This document shows positions 23,926 through 33,725 of a stretch of DNA of 64,000 nt, one piece after another. Source of the stretch: Calliopum simillimum (taxonomy: Eukaryota > Arthropoda > Insecta > Diptera > Lauxaniidae); the NCBI GenBank assembly GCA_951812925.1, contig OX638369.1:56372228-56436227 (forward strand), written 5' to 3'. Position numbers and translations under genes: made by a program. The notes beneath the pieces are model-generated. The model made no database searches, had not been told where the DNA came from, and saw only the letters and a list, made by a program, of their open reading frames with translations. Within the stretch, counting starts at the first letter, position 1. Each line of letters begins with the position of its first letter.

Positions 23926-24245
23926 TTTTATTTTTTTTTTTTTCACGTCGTTATCGGTCATTTTCGGTTTTTGGACCAAAAAAAAAAGATGGTTTCACTT
24001 AATTACAAATATCTCAAGAACCAATATCTATGTGTAAACGCACTATATGCCAAATAAATAGTGTAAATAATGTTCACATCACTTTTTGGTTGATTTGTTG
24101 GTTTTGGCAAAATAAGTTGATTTCTAAAGTATATATTATTTTTTTTTTTTCGAAAAAATTAAAAAAAGTTAAAATGAACTGCAAATTTATACAAAAAAAA
24201 AAAATTATAAAAAATCATTTAATTTTTTTATATGATTGACTTTGG
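23926..24245. repeat. Fragment of the foldback-2 family (outer arm)
   Basis: It matches the left outer arm of foldback 2 from TTCACGTCGTTATCGGTCATTTTCGG through ACATCACTTTTTGGTTGATTTGTTGG, in the same order as at about 33820-34135. Only one arm is present. Confidence 0.75.
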
Positions 24246-24551
24246 TGGCTATTTTAGTAAGAAAAAAGTCCAATAAACATATCCTTTCATATTTTTTTGG
24301 AATCCTCGTTTATTTCCTTCAACTCGATAATGCATTTGTCATACCAACTTTTTAATTTGAAGTTGGGAAAAAGCCTAACAATTGGCTTCGACCAACTTAA
24401 TTTCTACTCGGCGCTGGTCTCAAATAAAAGCTTTCACATCGCTTAAAAAATACAAATACGACTTTTTGTGAAAACTCAAAAATTTCCAATGGTACTGGAT
24501 TTTAAAAGCTTTTACTTAAGATGCCGAAATGTGTCTCTTTTGTGCTTATAA

Positions 24552-25145
24552 CAAGGGTGTCAGCGTAGAACAAAACTGAGCCAATTTTGGCTCGACCAAC
24601 AACATCAATGTTTCTGTACAACAATCACAGAAATAATTTTTGTTCTTTTTTTTTAACGCTCGTCAAAATTTCGCATTTTTGTTGCTTTTTTTGCGTACAC
24701 ACAAAATCGAACTCGAACCAACATAAAACAACAACAACGACTACGTCGCATCAAAAACAAAAACAACAAACAATATGGGTATTAATGCGTTGATGCGCAG
24801 TTGCGAAAATCCAAGTCTTTTACGCACTAATGCCGGAACGTTCAATGTGAATATTTCCATCTTGAGAAATTGCAGAAGTAGTGCAAAATTTTCGGCAATG
24901 TGTTTGTTGCTTTACAAATGCCAAACTTTCGCAAACCGCACTTCCGCAACGACGCCAAAGCGTTACGCATCAACGCGTGAATACCCCTACTTTTTGTGTG
25001 TGCCCTAGTTCTTAGAAATTTTGAAAATTGTTGAAATATTATTGTTGTTGTAAATTCGAATTTGAAGTTGTTGTAAAAGCGAAAATTTTGCGCTGACTGC
25101 GCTGCATGCGCTTGGCCCAGTGATTTGAAAACGCTGACACCCTTG
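24552..25145. mobile_element. TIR element, possibly hAT-like, about 590 bp
   Basis: Inverted ends CAAGGGTGTCAGCGT (24552-24566) and its complement at 25131-25145. The flanks are only weakly similar (GCTTATAA versus GCTTTAGA if offset by one), so an 8-bp duplication is doubtful. The interior contains a second inverted pair (GGGTATTAATGCGTTGATGCG near 24776 and CGCATCAACGCGTGAATACCC near 24966). That pair explains the 77-codon ORF there, which I do not count as a gene. Confidence 0.7.
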
Positions 25146-26290
25146 CTTTAGAACAAAGTAACTCAATAGTTTTTTGTTTTGCAACTTGAAGATGAATATA
25201 TGCGAGAATATATTTATACGTGGATAATCATTTTACGGTGAAAATCACAAATGACATTCAAAGCATTTTCCTTAGGAAAAATCATTCTGAAGATTATGCT
25301 CTAAGTAATACCTGAATTGATATTGATATTCAATTAATATCACATTTATATTTAGCCAAATAAATTGAATGCCTTAAAAATTTTGGGTACTGACCACCAT
25401 AACCCAAATTCCAACAAAAACTAAAACAGAACGCATCACAACAACAAAAAAATGCACAAGAAGAGATGTCATCAAACAGAAATACACCATAAAATACAAA
25501 AAAAAAAAAAAAAATTAATCTCCAATGATAATTTTTATGACCAAAGTTATAAAATTTACTACCGTGTGTGTGTTCCATCATCAATGGGACGGCCCCTATC
25601 AACAATTTGAATAAAAATTAAATTAATTTAATTAAAAAAAATAAAGAGCAGCAATAAACTTGAGGTAATCTTATCAGCAACGGACAGTTGCCGGTGATAT
25701 TCGTTGTTGCTGCAGCAGCAGAAAAGGGCCAACCATGCTGTTGACAGCAGGCATCATCATCATCAGCCAACAACATGGTGAACAACATCACTGGTTAAAA
25801 CAAACATTGTGTACATATAAGTATGTAAGTATCTACCAAAAGGAAAATATCACTTAATTCGTTCGAAACAACTGACTGAGTGCAGAGTGTAACCGCTCCG
25901 CCGATGATATTCGGTTCCAGTTTACACATCATATGATGTGACTTTAAACAAAGCCAAAATACAAAAAAAAAAACAAAGAAGGTGGATCGTGCGCATGAAA
26001 TTGCTTCCACTTTAGTGGACATGGCCCAAACATGGCTCGCTCTTTAGCTGACTGACTGACTGGCTGTTTGGGCTTATCATATCAAGTACTTAAGCCGTTT
26101 TATGTTGGGTTATTGCCAAGGTATCTTAAGCGCTCTAAAGTTATGTTTACATCTTTATCTGTATTGAGTTTTTATGATGGCAGCTGCATTGAATGCATTT
26201 TTTTCTTTCTTTCTTTGGATTCATTTATTTTTTTTTTGTTAAACTTTATGAGAGTATTAACTACAATATAAAATTTGATCGAGGCCTATA
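25146..26290. other. AT-rich stretch without supported features
   Basis: Low-complexity A runs occur near 25500 and 25960, with CAT/CAGCAG runs near 25710-25770. Minus-strand ORFs at 25330-26022 arise from the A runs. Confidence 0.5.
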
Positions 26291-26333
26291 TTATAAATGA
26301 CCCTATGCTCTTTCTAGGAGTTACAGGAGGATG

Positions 26334-26549
26334 CATATCGCTCATTTACTACAAGAACGGCTCAAGTCAAAAAAACTCGATTTTGCGGAAAATATGTTTA
26401 AAGTTTTCAATTGAAAAAGTTGTTTCGTTCTCAAACGGTGACCGTAAAAGATAATATTATGAAATTATATATAACGAATAATTCAGCATCATTAACTCAA
26501 AAATCAAATTTTTTGACTTGTGCCGTTCTTGTAGTCAATGAGCGATGTG
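26334..26549. mobile_element. 216-bp MITE with about 45-bp TIRs
   Basis: The left end (ATCGCTCATTTACTACAAGAACGGCTCAAGTCAAAAAA from 26337) is mirrored at the right (TTTTTTGACTTGTGCCGTTCTTGTAGTCAATGAGCGAT ending 26546) with few mismatches. The interior is AT-rich and non-coding. The target duplication is not resolved. Confidence 0.8.
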
Positions 26550-26556
26550 TACATAT

Positions 26557-26808
26557 CGTCACCCTTAAGCCAGATCCACGAATGTGAAAATTATTGAATT
26601 TGAGAAATTATTTGAAATTTTTTTAAATATGAAAATTATATGTAAATTCTCCTTTTTCGTGTAATAAACTTTGCATTTGCTGCTGAACCACTTCAAATGT
26701 AGATTTCATACTTCTGGCATAACTTTATTGAACCATTTTGTACAAGAAAACTACATTAGTGCAAAACTGAAAAATTTGTACTTTCGTAAATCTGGCCTAA
26801 GAGTGACA
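26557..26808. mobile_element. About 250-bp MITE
   Basis: Left end GTCACCCTTAAGCCAGATCCACGAA; right end TTTCGTAAATCTGGCCTAAGAGTGAC is its imperfect complement. It starts within 10 bp of the previous MITE, so one may have inserted beside the other. No coding capacity. Confidence 0.7.
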
Positions 26809-26840
26809 ATATATCATAAATCAGTTATTGACAGTTTATA

Positions 26841-27269
26841 ATTACTAGAATTGCCCAATGGTTAAAATTTGACCACAAATGTATTAAATAATTTTTGGTA
26901 CTTTTTGGACAGTTTTAGCCCTTTTTTTGTTATTCAGTACAAAATAGAAAACCTTATTTGTCATCCCTGGTAAAATGACAAATGTGAAACGAAAACGAAA
27001 CAAAAAACATGAAATCAGCTTTTTATTTTTCCTTTTGTGCTGTATCCTCTTTTCAGCTTTATGTGACCGCGTATATTGTCGTTGTTAATATTGAAAAATT
27101 TGTATTTAATTTTACCAGGCTTAATGGTAAAATATTAAAATAATTTTAACTTTGTGCACATTCACACACAAATACATTTCTACTGATGTAAAATTCAAAG
27201 TCGTGCTCCGTTTCAAAAATATTAAAAAAGGTAGGACAAATTTTTGTCTTGCGTATTAATATATAGATG
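26841..27269 (+). repeat. Dispersed repeat A, copy 2
   Basis: Second copy of the repeat at 22197-22607, about 20 bp longer because of small indels around 26960-27020. It also ends at GACAAATTTTTGTCTTGCGTA, a palindromic word that probably marks the family's true 3' end. Confidence 0.8.
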
Positions 27270-27682
27270 TATACTGACGTAAATGCAAAATGAGTGTATG
27301 CAAAAAAAGTGTGCGAAAACGTTAAAACTTAATTTTTAAGTTATTTATCAAAAACTGACTTTTTTGAGAGGGGGTTTCACACCCGGTTGAACTTGTGGAC
27401 TTTTTTTTTGGAAAATTACGGAAAATTACTGTGCCAAGTTTTAATACCGCAGTAAATTTTTTTTTTTTTTTTGATATTTAATTTTACTGTACTAAATAAG
27501 AAATTACTTGAAATGCAAAGCCTACACGAAGAAAAAAAATAATACGCACTTCTTTATTTCTAATAAATTTTACCAAAATTTCAAGTCAAAATAGTGACAA
27601 CTCCAAAATGAAGTAAATTTTACCTTACTGTTTAAGTCAATTCAAAATTTTCAAATGAACTTACAGTCCAGTAATTTTTTAT
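27270..27682. other. AT-rich spacer
   Basis: T and A homopolymer runs near 27457 and 27530. Nothing else supported. Confidence 0.5.
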
Positions 27683-28925
27683 TTTTATACCCTACACCAG
27701 GCATTGAAATAAGCTGTAGTAATACCCTATTTCTGCAGTAATAACTTCAAATTTGCAGTATTAACTTCAGAATATTGTAAAAAATTGTAATAATAATTTT
27801 CACCAAAATTCATATTACTTTGTTTTGCGTTAATCGTTGAAACTAAATACTCATTTTATATCACTTATAACCGTTGTTTTAGTTGTCTAACCTCACCAAT
27901 TTGGGCTAAAATATAGCAACCACAATAAGTACTCGGCAACTCTACTTTAAACATATTTTTATAAATGCATTCGAAGAAAATTTCGCTATAAATTTTCAAT
28001 TTTAAACTGAACCATTGCCATGATATCTGTTATTTCACTTGAATAAGACAATAAAAAAATGTTGCTAAATATTGCAAATAAAAACAAAAAAAAATTCTGC
28101 AGTAATAACTTTTTCTTATTTCAACCCCTGCCCTACACCCAGGGTATATTCACTTTGTCCTTCCGTTTGTAACGCAGAGAAGGAGGCGTGGCAGATATAG
28201 AAAAGTATATATATTCTTGATCAGCGTCACCTCCTGAGTCGATATAGCTATGTCCGTCTGTCTGGCTGGGTGGTTGGTTGGCTGGCTGGCTGGCTGTGTG
28301 TGAAAATACATTTTTTGGGAAAACTAAGAAAGATAATTCAATGAAATTTGGGGCGCAGCCTTCGTCGTCAAAGCTAGCTCGGGGGATTGAAAATGAGCGA
28401 AATCGGTCAACGGACACGCCTACCACCCATACAAAAAATATATTCAAAATGCAATTTTTTGAGTATTTTTCACTATAATACAACCAAAATACACATAAAT
28501 ACTACGAATTGTAAGCGCAAGATCTGAAGAAAAACTGGGCAAACTCGGACAAGAGGGCGTGGCACCTCTCGTATAAGCAAAAGCTTCAAAACGCTATACT
28601 GAAAGCGTTTTTTGAGATAATCGAACTAAATTTTCCTCAGACACTAAGAATTATGAATACAAGCTTTAAGCAAAAACTGGATAAAATCGAACAAGAGGGC
28701 GTGGCACCTCCCATATAAGCAAAAGGTTCAAAACGCTGTGTTGAAAACATTTTTTGAGATAATCCAACCAAATTTCACTCAAATGCTTAGAACTATAAAT
28801 TCTGAGAAAAAACTGGGTGAATTCGGACAAGAGGGCGTGGCACTTCCCATATAAGAAAAATTTTCAAAATACTGCTGTGTAGGTTATATAATGTTTGGAC
28901 AGGCCAAAGGTAACACCCTTACTAG
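27683..28925 (+). mobile_element. Helitron-like element, copy 4, split by a hAT MITE
   Basis: The 5' tip TTTTTATACCCTACAC at 27683 resumes after the MITE as CCCTACACCCAGGGTATATTCAC. A GGCTGGCTGGCTGG microsatellite, four diverged GGCGTGGCACCTCCCATATAAGC modules, an eroded hairpin (TTTGGACAGGCCAAA) and a CTTACTAG end at 28925 follow. Without the 433-bp MITE and its duplicated 8 bp it is about 800 bp. It encodes nothing; the 116-codon minus ORF is a by-product shared with other copies. Confidence 0.85.
27698..28130. mobile_element. hAT-type MITE with perfect 8-bp TSD
   Basis: 16-bp inverted ends CAGGSRTTGAAATAAG (left CAGGCATTGAAATAAG, right complement of CAGGGGTTGAAATAAG). The identical 8 bp CCCTACAC stand at 27690-27697 and 28131-28138. 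CAGG...CCTG ends with 8-bp duplication are classical hAT features. The subterminal word CTGCAGTAATAACTT is repeated. No transposase. Confidence 0.92.
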
Positions 28926-30048
28926 TTTTTAAATGGTTTTGGTAAAACTTATTTTAATTCGATTCAGGAGATACTGAATATTAATTTTTTTTTTTACCTT
29001 CTCTTCGAAAATAGACTAGCAGAATTTTCCAATCATGTCTTTATTGTAATATATCCTAACCTAAAACTTAAAAAACAAATTGTTCGCGATCCCCAATTTT
29101 ATGTAAATGCAATAAAACGACCGCAAATGCATATCAATAATTGAATTATTCATAAGGTGCTAATTTGAACGTTTTAATTTTTCCAACTTAAAGTTTTAAA
29201 TTTTACACCTTTATGTAAACTTTCTGTATTTCTAACAAAATGGCAACTAATTTACATTACGACATTTTTTTTGCCGCATTTTTATAATATTTACAATAGA
29301 CCATATGTGACCATTATTATCTATTTACACTTTGTTTTGTATTTTCATTTATACATATAAGTATGTAAGTATTTTTATTCCATTTTTGATAATTACAATT
29401 TTCGCAATTATTTATTTAGACAATATTTTTTTTGGATAAGTTCATATAAGAACATTTATTCAGGTTTTTCTACCACATAAGTTTTTCATATATTTAATTT
29501 TTTCTTAATTACATATTTCAAAAATCAACTTCACATAAGAATGTCCCAACATGCTTTATTTAATTTAAATAAAACTGTATTAAATACTTTACCCAAAATG
29601 CTTGTAGAATTCCACAGTATATGATAAGCACTTTTTAACGAAATGCTAAACAAAACTGCAAAAATTTCACCTGTACCCCATTATCGGCATAGGAATACCA
29701 TTGGTTGAGTGGCACAGCGAATAAATGGAATTTTTATTTCGACACCAGGTGGTCTTTTTATATTCACTTAACCAGCCATTTTACTATTTTACATTTTCTT
29801 ATCAATGACCAACAAAGATTATAAGACCATACTAGGGAGCCTTCTATTATGGTCACATATTTGTCGGTTGCATTGTAATAACCCGCTATGGCGTACTTAA
29901 GTTGTTATATTAACCCGTCGTCACATAGGTAGACCTTTTTGGGAACAATATTCTTTTTTTTTATTGGCTCTATTTTTAGAATACTTGTGTTCTTTACTTT
30001 GCACTTTTTTAAGTCATTTGAAATCAAATACGAAAATTTCATTGAAAA
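28926..30048. other. AT-rich stretch without supported features
   Basis: No frame above 61 codons, no repeat. A TTAACCCGTCGTCACATAGG word at 29909, resembling TTAA-flanked MITE ends, has no visible partner. Confidence 0.5.
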
Positions 30049-30252
30049 AAAAACATTTTTGTGGGGAATTACAAGTTCTACAAATAACATTGATTGGCAT
30101 TAACGAAAAAGTAACCGTTTAGGAAATATTATTAAAAAACCACAAAAAGTCGAAAAATTTGACTTTATCGAATATTTCCAATACGGTTACTTTTTCGTAA
30201 ATACAAATGAATATTATTTGTAGCACCTATAATTCTCCACAAAAAAGATCCT
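30049..30252. repeat. Palindrome with about 90-bp arms
   Basis: The left arm (GTGGGGAATTAC...ATTAACGAAAAAGTAACCG) and right arm (CGGTTACTTTTTCGTAAAT...AATTCTCCAC) are imperfect reverse complements about position 30150. They could form a cruciform or long RNA hairpin; probably a small foldback MITE. Confidence 0.75.
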
Positions 30253-30305
30253 TATACTTTTTGTAGCGTGACACAAAAAAGATCCTTATACTTTTTGTAG
30301 TGTGA
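30238..30305. repeat. 34-bp tandem duplication
   Basis: CACAAAAAAGATCCTTATACTTTTTGTAG plus YGTGA occurs twice, at 30238 and 30272, with a single C/T difference. It overlaps the right arm of the palindrome at 30049-30252. Confidence 0.9.
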
Positions 30306-30448
30306 CTAACCATTTTCAACAACAAGCCTCCCAAGTGAAAAGTAAGTGAAACCACGCGGATTACAGAACAGCCCTGTTTATATAATTTTTCATTAAATGG
30401 TGGCATTTTCAAATGGTCATAACTTTTTAAGCAAAAGTCAAACAAGAC

Positions 30449-31105
30449 TTTTTATACCCTACACCCAAGGTATATTCACTTTGTCCTTCCGTTTGTAACG
30501 CATAGTAGGAGGCGTGGCAGATATAGAAAAGTATATATATTTTTGATCAGCGTCACCTCCTGAGTCGATATAGCCATGTTCGTCTGTCTGGCTGGGTGGC
30601 TGGCTGGCTGGCTGGCTGGCTGTGTGTGGAAATACACTTTTTGGGAAAACTAAGCAAGATAATTCAATGCACAGCCTTCGGCGTCAAAGTTAGCTCGGGG
30701 GATTGAAAATGAGCGAAATCGGTCAACGGACACGCCTACCGCCCATACAAAAAATATATTCAAAATGCAACTTTTTGAGTTTTTTTCACGATAATGCAAC
30801 CAAAATACACATAAATACTTCGAATTATAAGCGCAAGCTCTGAACAAAAACCAGGAGAATTCGCACAAGAGGGCGTGGCACCTCCCATATCAGCAAAAAC
30901 TTCAAAACGCTATACTGAAAGCGTTTTTTGAGGTATTCAAACTAAATTTTACTCAAATGCTAAAAACTATAAATTCAAACCCTGAGAAAAAACTGGGTGA
31001 ATTTAGACATGAGGGCGTGGCACCTCCCATATAAGTAAAACTTTCAAAACACTGCTGTGTAGGGTATTTAATGTTTGGCCAGGCCAAAGGTAACACCCTT
31101 ACTAG
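30449..31105 (+). mobile_element. Helitron-like element, copy 5 (both ends intact)
   Basis: The best-preserved ends in the window: CTTTTTATACCCTACACCC at the start; the TATTCACTTTGTCCTTCCG and TATATATTTTTGATCAGCG blocks; a GGCTGGCTGGCTGG run; two GGCGTGGCACCTCCCATATMAGC modules; the hairpin TTTGGCCAGGCCAAA at about 31074-31088; then 13 nt and CTAG at 31102-31105. The terminal CTRR with an upstream hairpin is a Helitron hallmark; the 5' half resembles Drosophila DINE-1/INE-1 from memory. Confidence 0.85.
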
Positions 31106-31479
31106 TTCATAGTTTATTTTGAAGACGGAGAATAGTATTTAGCGATACATTTGATAGAAAAGAGCAAAACTATTTCGTACGTCATCTATATGACCTCAAA
31201 AATCTTGTTTTTGAACAAATAGGCTGGAATATCTCTAAAACCAAAAATGATATTGAAATTGTGAGACTGGATTCGGATTCAACATTGACAAATACACCAA
31301 AAACGACTACTATTGTTTTAGGGTGTTGTGTTTATTTATTTTTTTTTTTTTTTTAAATTCCATTTTTTTAGGGCGGGGCACCTGCTTGCGAAATATGGAA
31401 TTTTGTTTTCAACACGATAAGGCATAAAAAAGAAAATCATGGTTTCCGCAGACTATCAATAATTCCCCGTTCCGGAGAT

Positions 31480-31805
31480 GAGGTCTTGGACATTGAGTCT
31501 TGGTCTTGTTTTTGATCTTGGTCATCTGGTCTTGGACTCGGTGTCGGTTTTGGTCTTGAAAAAATTTCTAAAGATTATTGAGTATTCAAAATTTTCCATA
31601 GCATTTGGGTTTCTAAGATGCCAAGTTTCAAATTGGGAGATGATTTTATCCTCGAAATTGGCGTGAAACACCTATTAACTATAAATGACAAAGACTGAAA
31701 AGCATTTTTGGTTTTGACGATTAACAGAGTCTTGGTCTCGAAAAATTACCAAGACCAAAAAAAAAGACACAAGCCCAAGATTAATTTTGCTCATCACTAC
31801 GCGTA
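31480..31805. repeat. CTTGGTCTTG-rich dispersed repeat, copy 2
   Basis: It carries five or more GTCTTGG words at the left (31483-31560), inverted CCAAGACCAA at about 31750, and the same right edge (TTGCTCATCACTACGCG) as copy 1 at 12980-13275. It is preceded by a homopolymer-rich stretch (31106-31479) in which I see no feature. Confidence 0.65.
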
Positions 31806-33010
31806 ACTTTTTTATAAAATTTAACTATTAAGAAAAAAATTCATGCAAATGCTTTGAAAACCTCATAAAGTCGTAAGAGCTTTCAAAACTAATGCAAAAT
31901 TTTACAGTTTTACCAACTACGAAGTTTTCGAGGCATTTACACGTTTAAAGGAATACCCTAAATGTTATTTGTACACATTATTATGGCACTAATGATATTT
32001 TTCAATAAAACTTAAATTTCAGCCCATAACAGAATAAACGTTTAAAATGTATCCTTTTTTTTAAGATTAAGCCAATATTATGTTTTGCTGCACTCCAGTT
32101 GATTGACATATCCGACAGTTCCAGAATGCCAAACAAAATCTGTTAATAAAAAAGAAAAATAAATTTTAGCCACAGAAAAGAAAATTTTGAACAAATTTAC
32201 ATACAGAATACCAAAATGGACTGAATCATTTTTAAACAGCCGGAAAATCTACCTATATTGGCCCGGTCAATACAAGAAACCGAAACAAACCAAACATGCC
32301 AAGACGGCACGCATGCGCGACGGCAACTTAAATGCTTCAATCCATATGGTTGACCCTTTGAAGCTAAAGTGTAGCCGCCGAAATGTGAGAGAGAGATCTA
32401 CAAGAAAAAGAATAAAGGGTCATTTATTTATTTAAAAACAAAAACAAAAATAAAACGTAAAAGAAGTATTAGATGAAAACTGTTAATTGTTTGTTGAGCT
32501 GCTTAATTTAACAAAAATAAAGAAGAAACAACCTGAAATGTTTGCACACTTGGCAGCATGAAAATGCACTTGGCAACCCTTTGTGCCACCAGTTAGCCAC
32601 TCAGTTAAGTGTTTTTTTTCCATCTTTCACCAAAATGAAAATGCACTTGTCGGGCACATTATGACCTTTGGTCTACAAATAAAAAAAAGAGAGAGAGAGA
32701 GAAGGAGAAAAATTAATGAATTTGTTTTCTTTTATTTATAAAATGCATCAGCGAAGTTGGAAAATCTTTTAGAACAACAAACAAAAAACAATGGCAACAA
32801 CGAACCAACCGAAAAGAACAAAAAAGTATTGAAAACTTCAAAGTGACTTTTTTGTTTTGTTTACTCACATTCATGGGAAAACGCATCGAAGCAGCGATAT
32901 GCAATGCTGATCAACCGGACAATCCACACACTCTCTCCCTCTCGCTCACTTATCTGTGTGTCCACATTTGCTCTACCCTGCGCGCATGCGCACATGACAC
33001 AGCTCACAGC
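31806..33010. other. Unassigned stretch with GA microsatellite
   Basis: A GAGAGAGAGAGAG run lies at about 32688-32703. The words AAATGCACTTGGCA/AAATGCACTTGTCG recur around 32560-32650. A CTCTCTCCCTCTCGCTCAC run lies at 32929-32950. The 82-codon ORF at 32187 has no family resemblance. Confidence 0.45.
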
Positions 33011-33226
33011 TTAATGCGATGATCGACGATGAGCAACTCCGCTTACTCTCGGGGCGCACTTTACATTGTTTGATTTCCTCATTTTGGGATTAAATTTCTT
33101 TTCAAATTTACCGAAGTTGAATCGATGATTCTCTTTCACCTTCTTCTTCAATGCATCCATCCACATGGGCGATCTGTTTGCATAAGAACTCTCGCGCTGT
33201 ACAGTGCGTGGTACACGGTGTGGTGC
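33011..33226 (-). CDS. Candidate terminal exon of an unidentified host gene
   Basis: On the minus strand an acceptor-like AATTGCAG ends at 33227 and is followed, in phase 0, by 71 open codons and a TAA at 33011-33013. The peptide is strongly basic with APHRVPRTVQRESSYANRSP near the start, MWMDALKKKV, and FNFGKFEKKFNPKMRK. It is better balanced in composition than the low-complexity AT-derived ORFs around it. A GTAAAG donor-like site after ...MRKSNN (near 33062) is an alternative end, in which case the exon is internal. I do not recognise the family. The support is frame openness, composition and one splice-like site, so this remains a candidate. Confidence 0.35.
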   Translation of the reverse strand, partial: APHRVPRTVQRESSYANRSPMWMDALKKKVKENHRFNFGKFEKKFNPKMRKSNNVKCAPRVSGVAHRRSSH

Positions 33227-33235
33227 CTGCAATTT

Positions 33236-33725
33236 AGATTGACGAAATGTTTAGGAAACAATTTTGAAGGTTTAAAATGCATTTAGAAAAATAAAAATTC
33301 ATAGAGGGCAGTGCTGGCGAATCTATGGCACGCATTCTGAAATGGTACGCAAGATGATTTTTAATACCGGATGGTATTTATTTCGACTACCAATGCTCTT
33401 TGTTTTGTGTATTCCTTTTTTCTTTTTCAGTTCACCATTCTCAGCTTTCTGACAGCTTTTACTGCATTTAATGAACTAATGATTTGTTGGGAACCACTTT
33501 TAATACGTGTTAGTCGAATCGGCTAACATTATTTTGGACATAAAAAAATATACATAACCATCCAAGATGAAATAAATGCACTTATTTTGCAAGAAATTGT
33601 CATTAATTCCAAGCAATGGCAATACAGAAAATCAATAAATTGGTACAATACCTCTTTTATATTGATAACACCATATATGTATGTATTCTCCTTTAACTCC
33701 TAGGAGGAGCATAAGGCCAAATTAC
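33236..33725. other. Unassigned stretch
   Basis: It ends in the CTCCTTTAACTCCTAGGAGGAGCAT word at about 33688 that also occurs near 22160 and, reversed, near 26315. No gene seen. Confidence 0.5.

Noticed and set aside
24775..25008. 77-codon ORF
   Set aside because: Lies inside a TIR element and is built on an internal inverted repeat.
28133..28483. 116-codon minus ORF containing GVSVDRFRSFSIPRA
   Set aside because: The same peptide appears at 12124 and 30650 because all three are copies of the Helitron-like repeat; not a gene.
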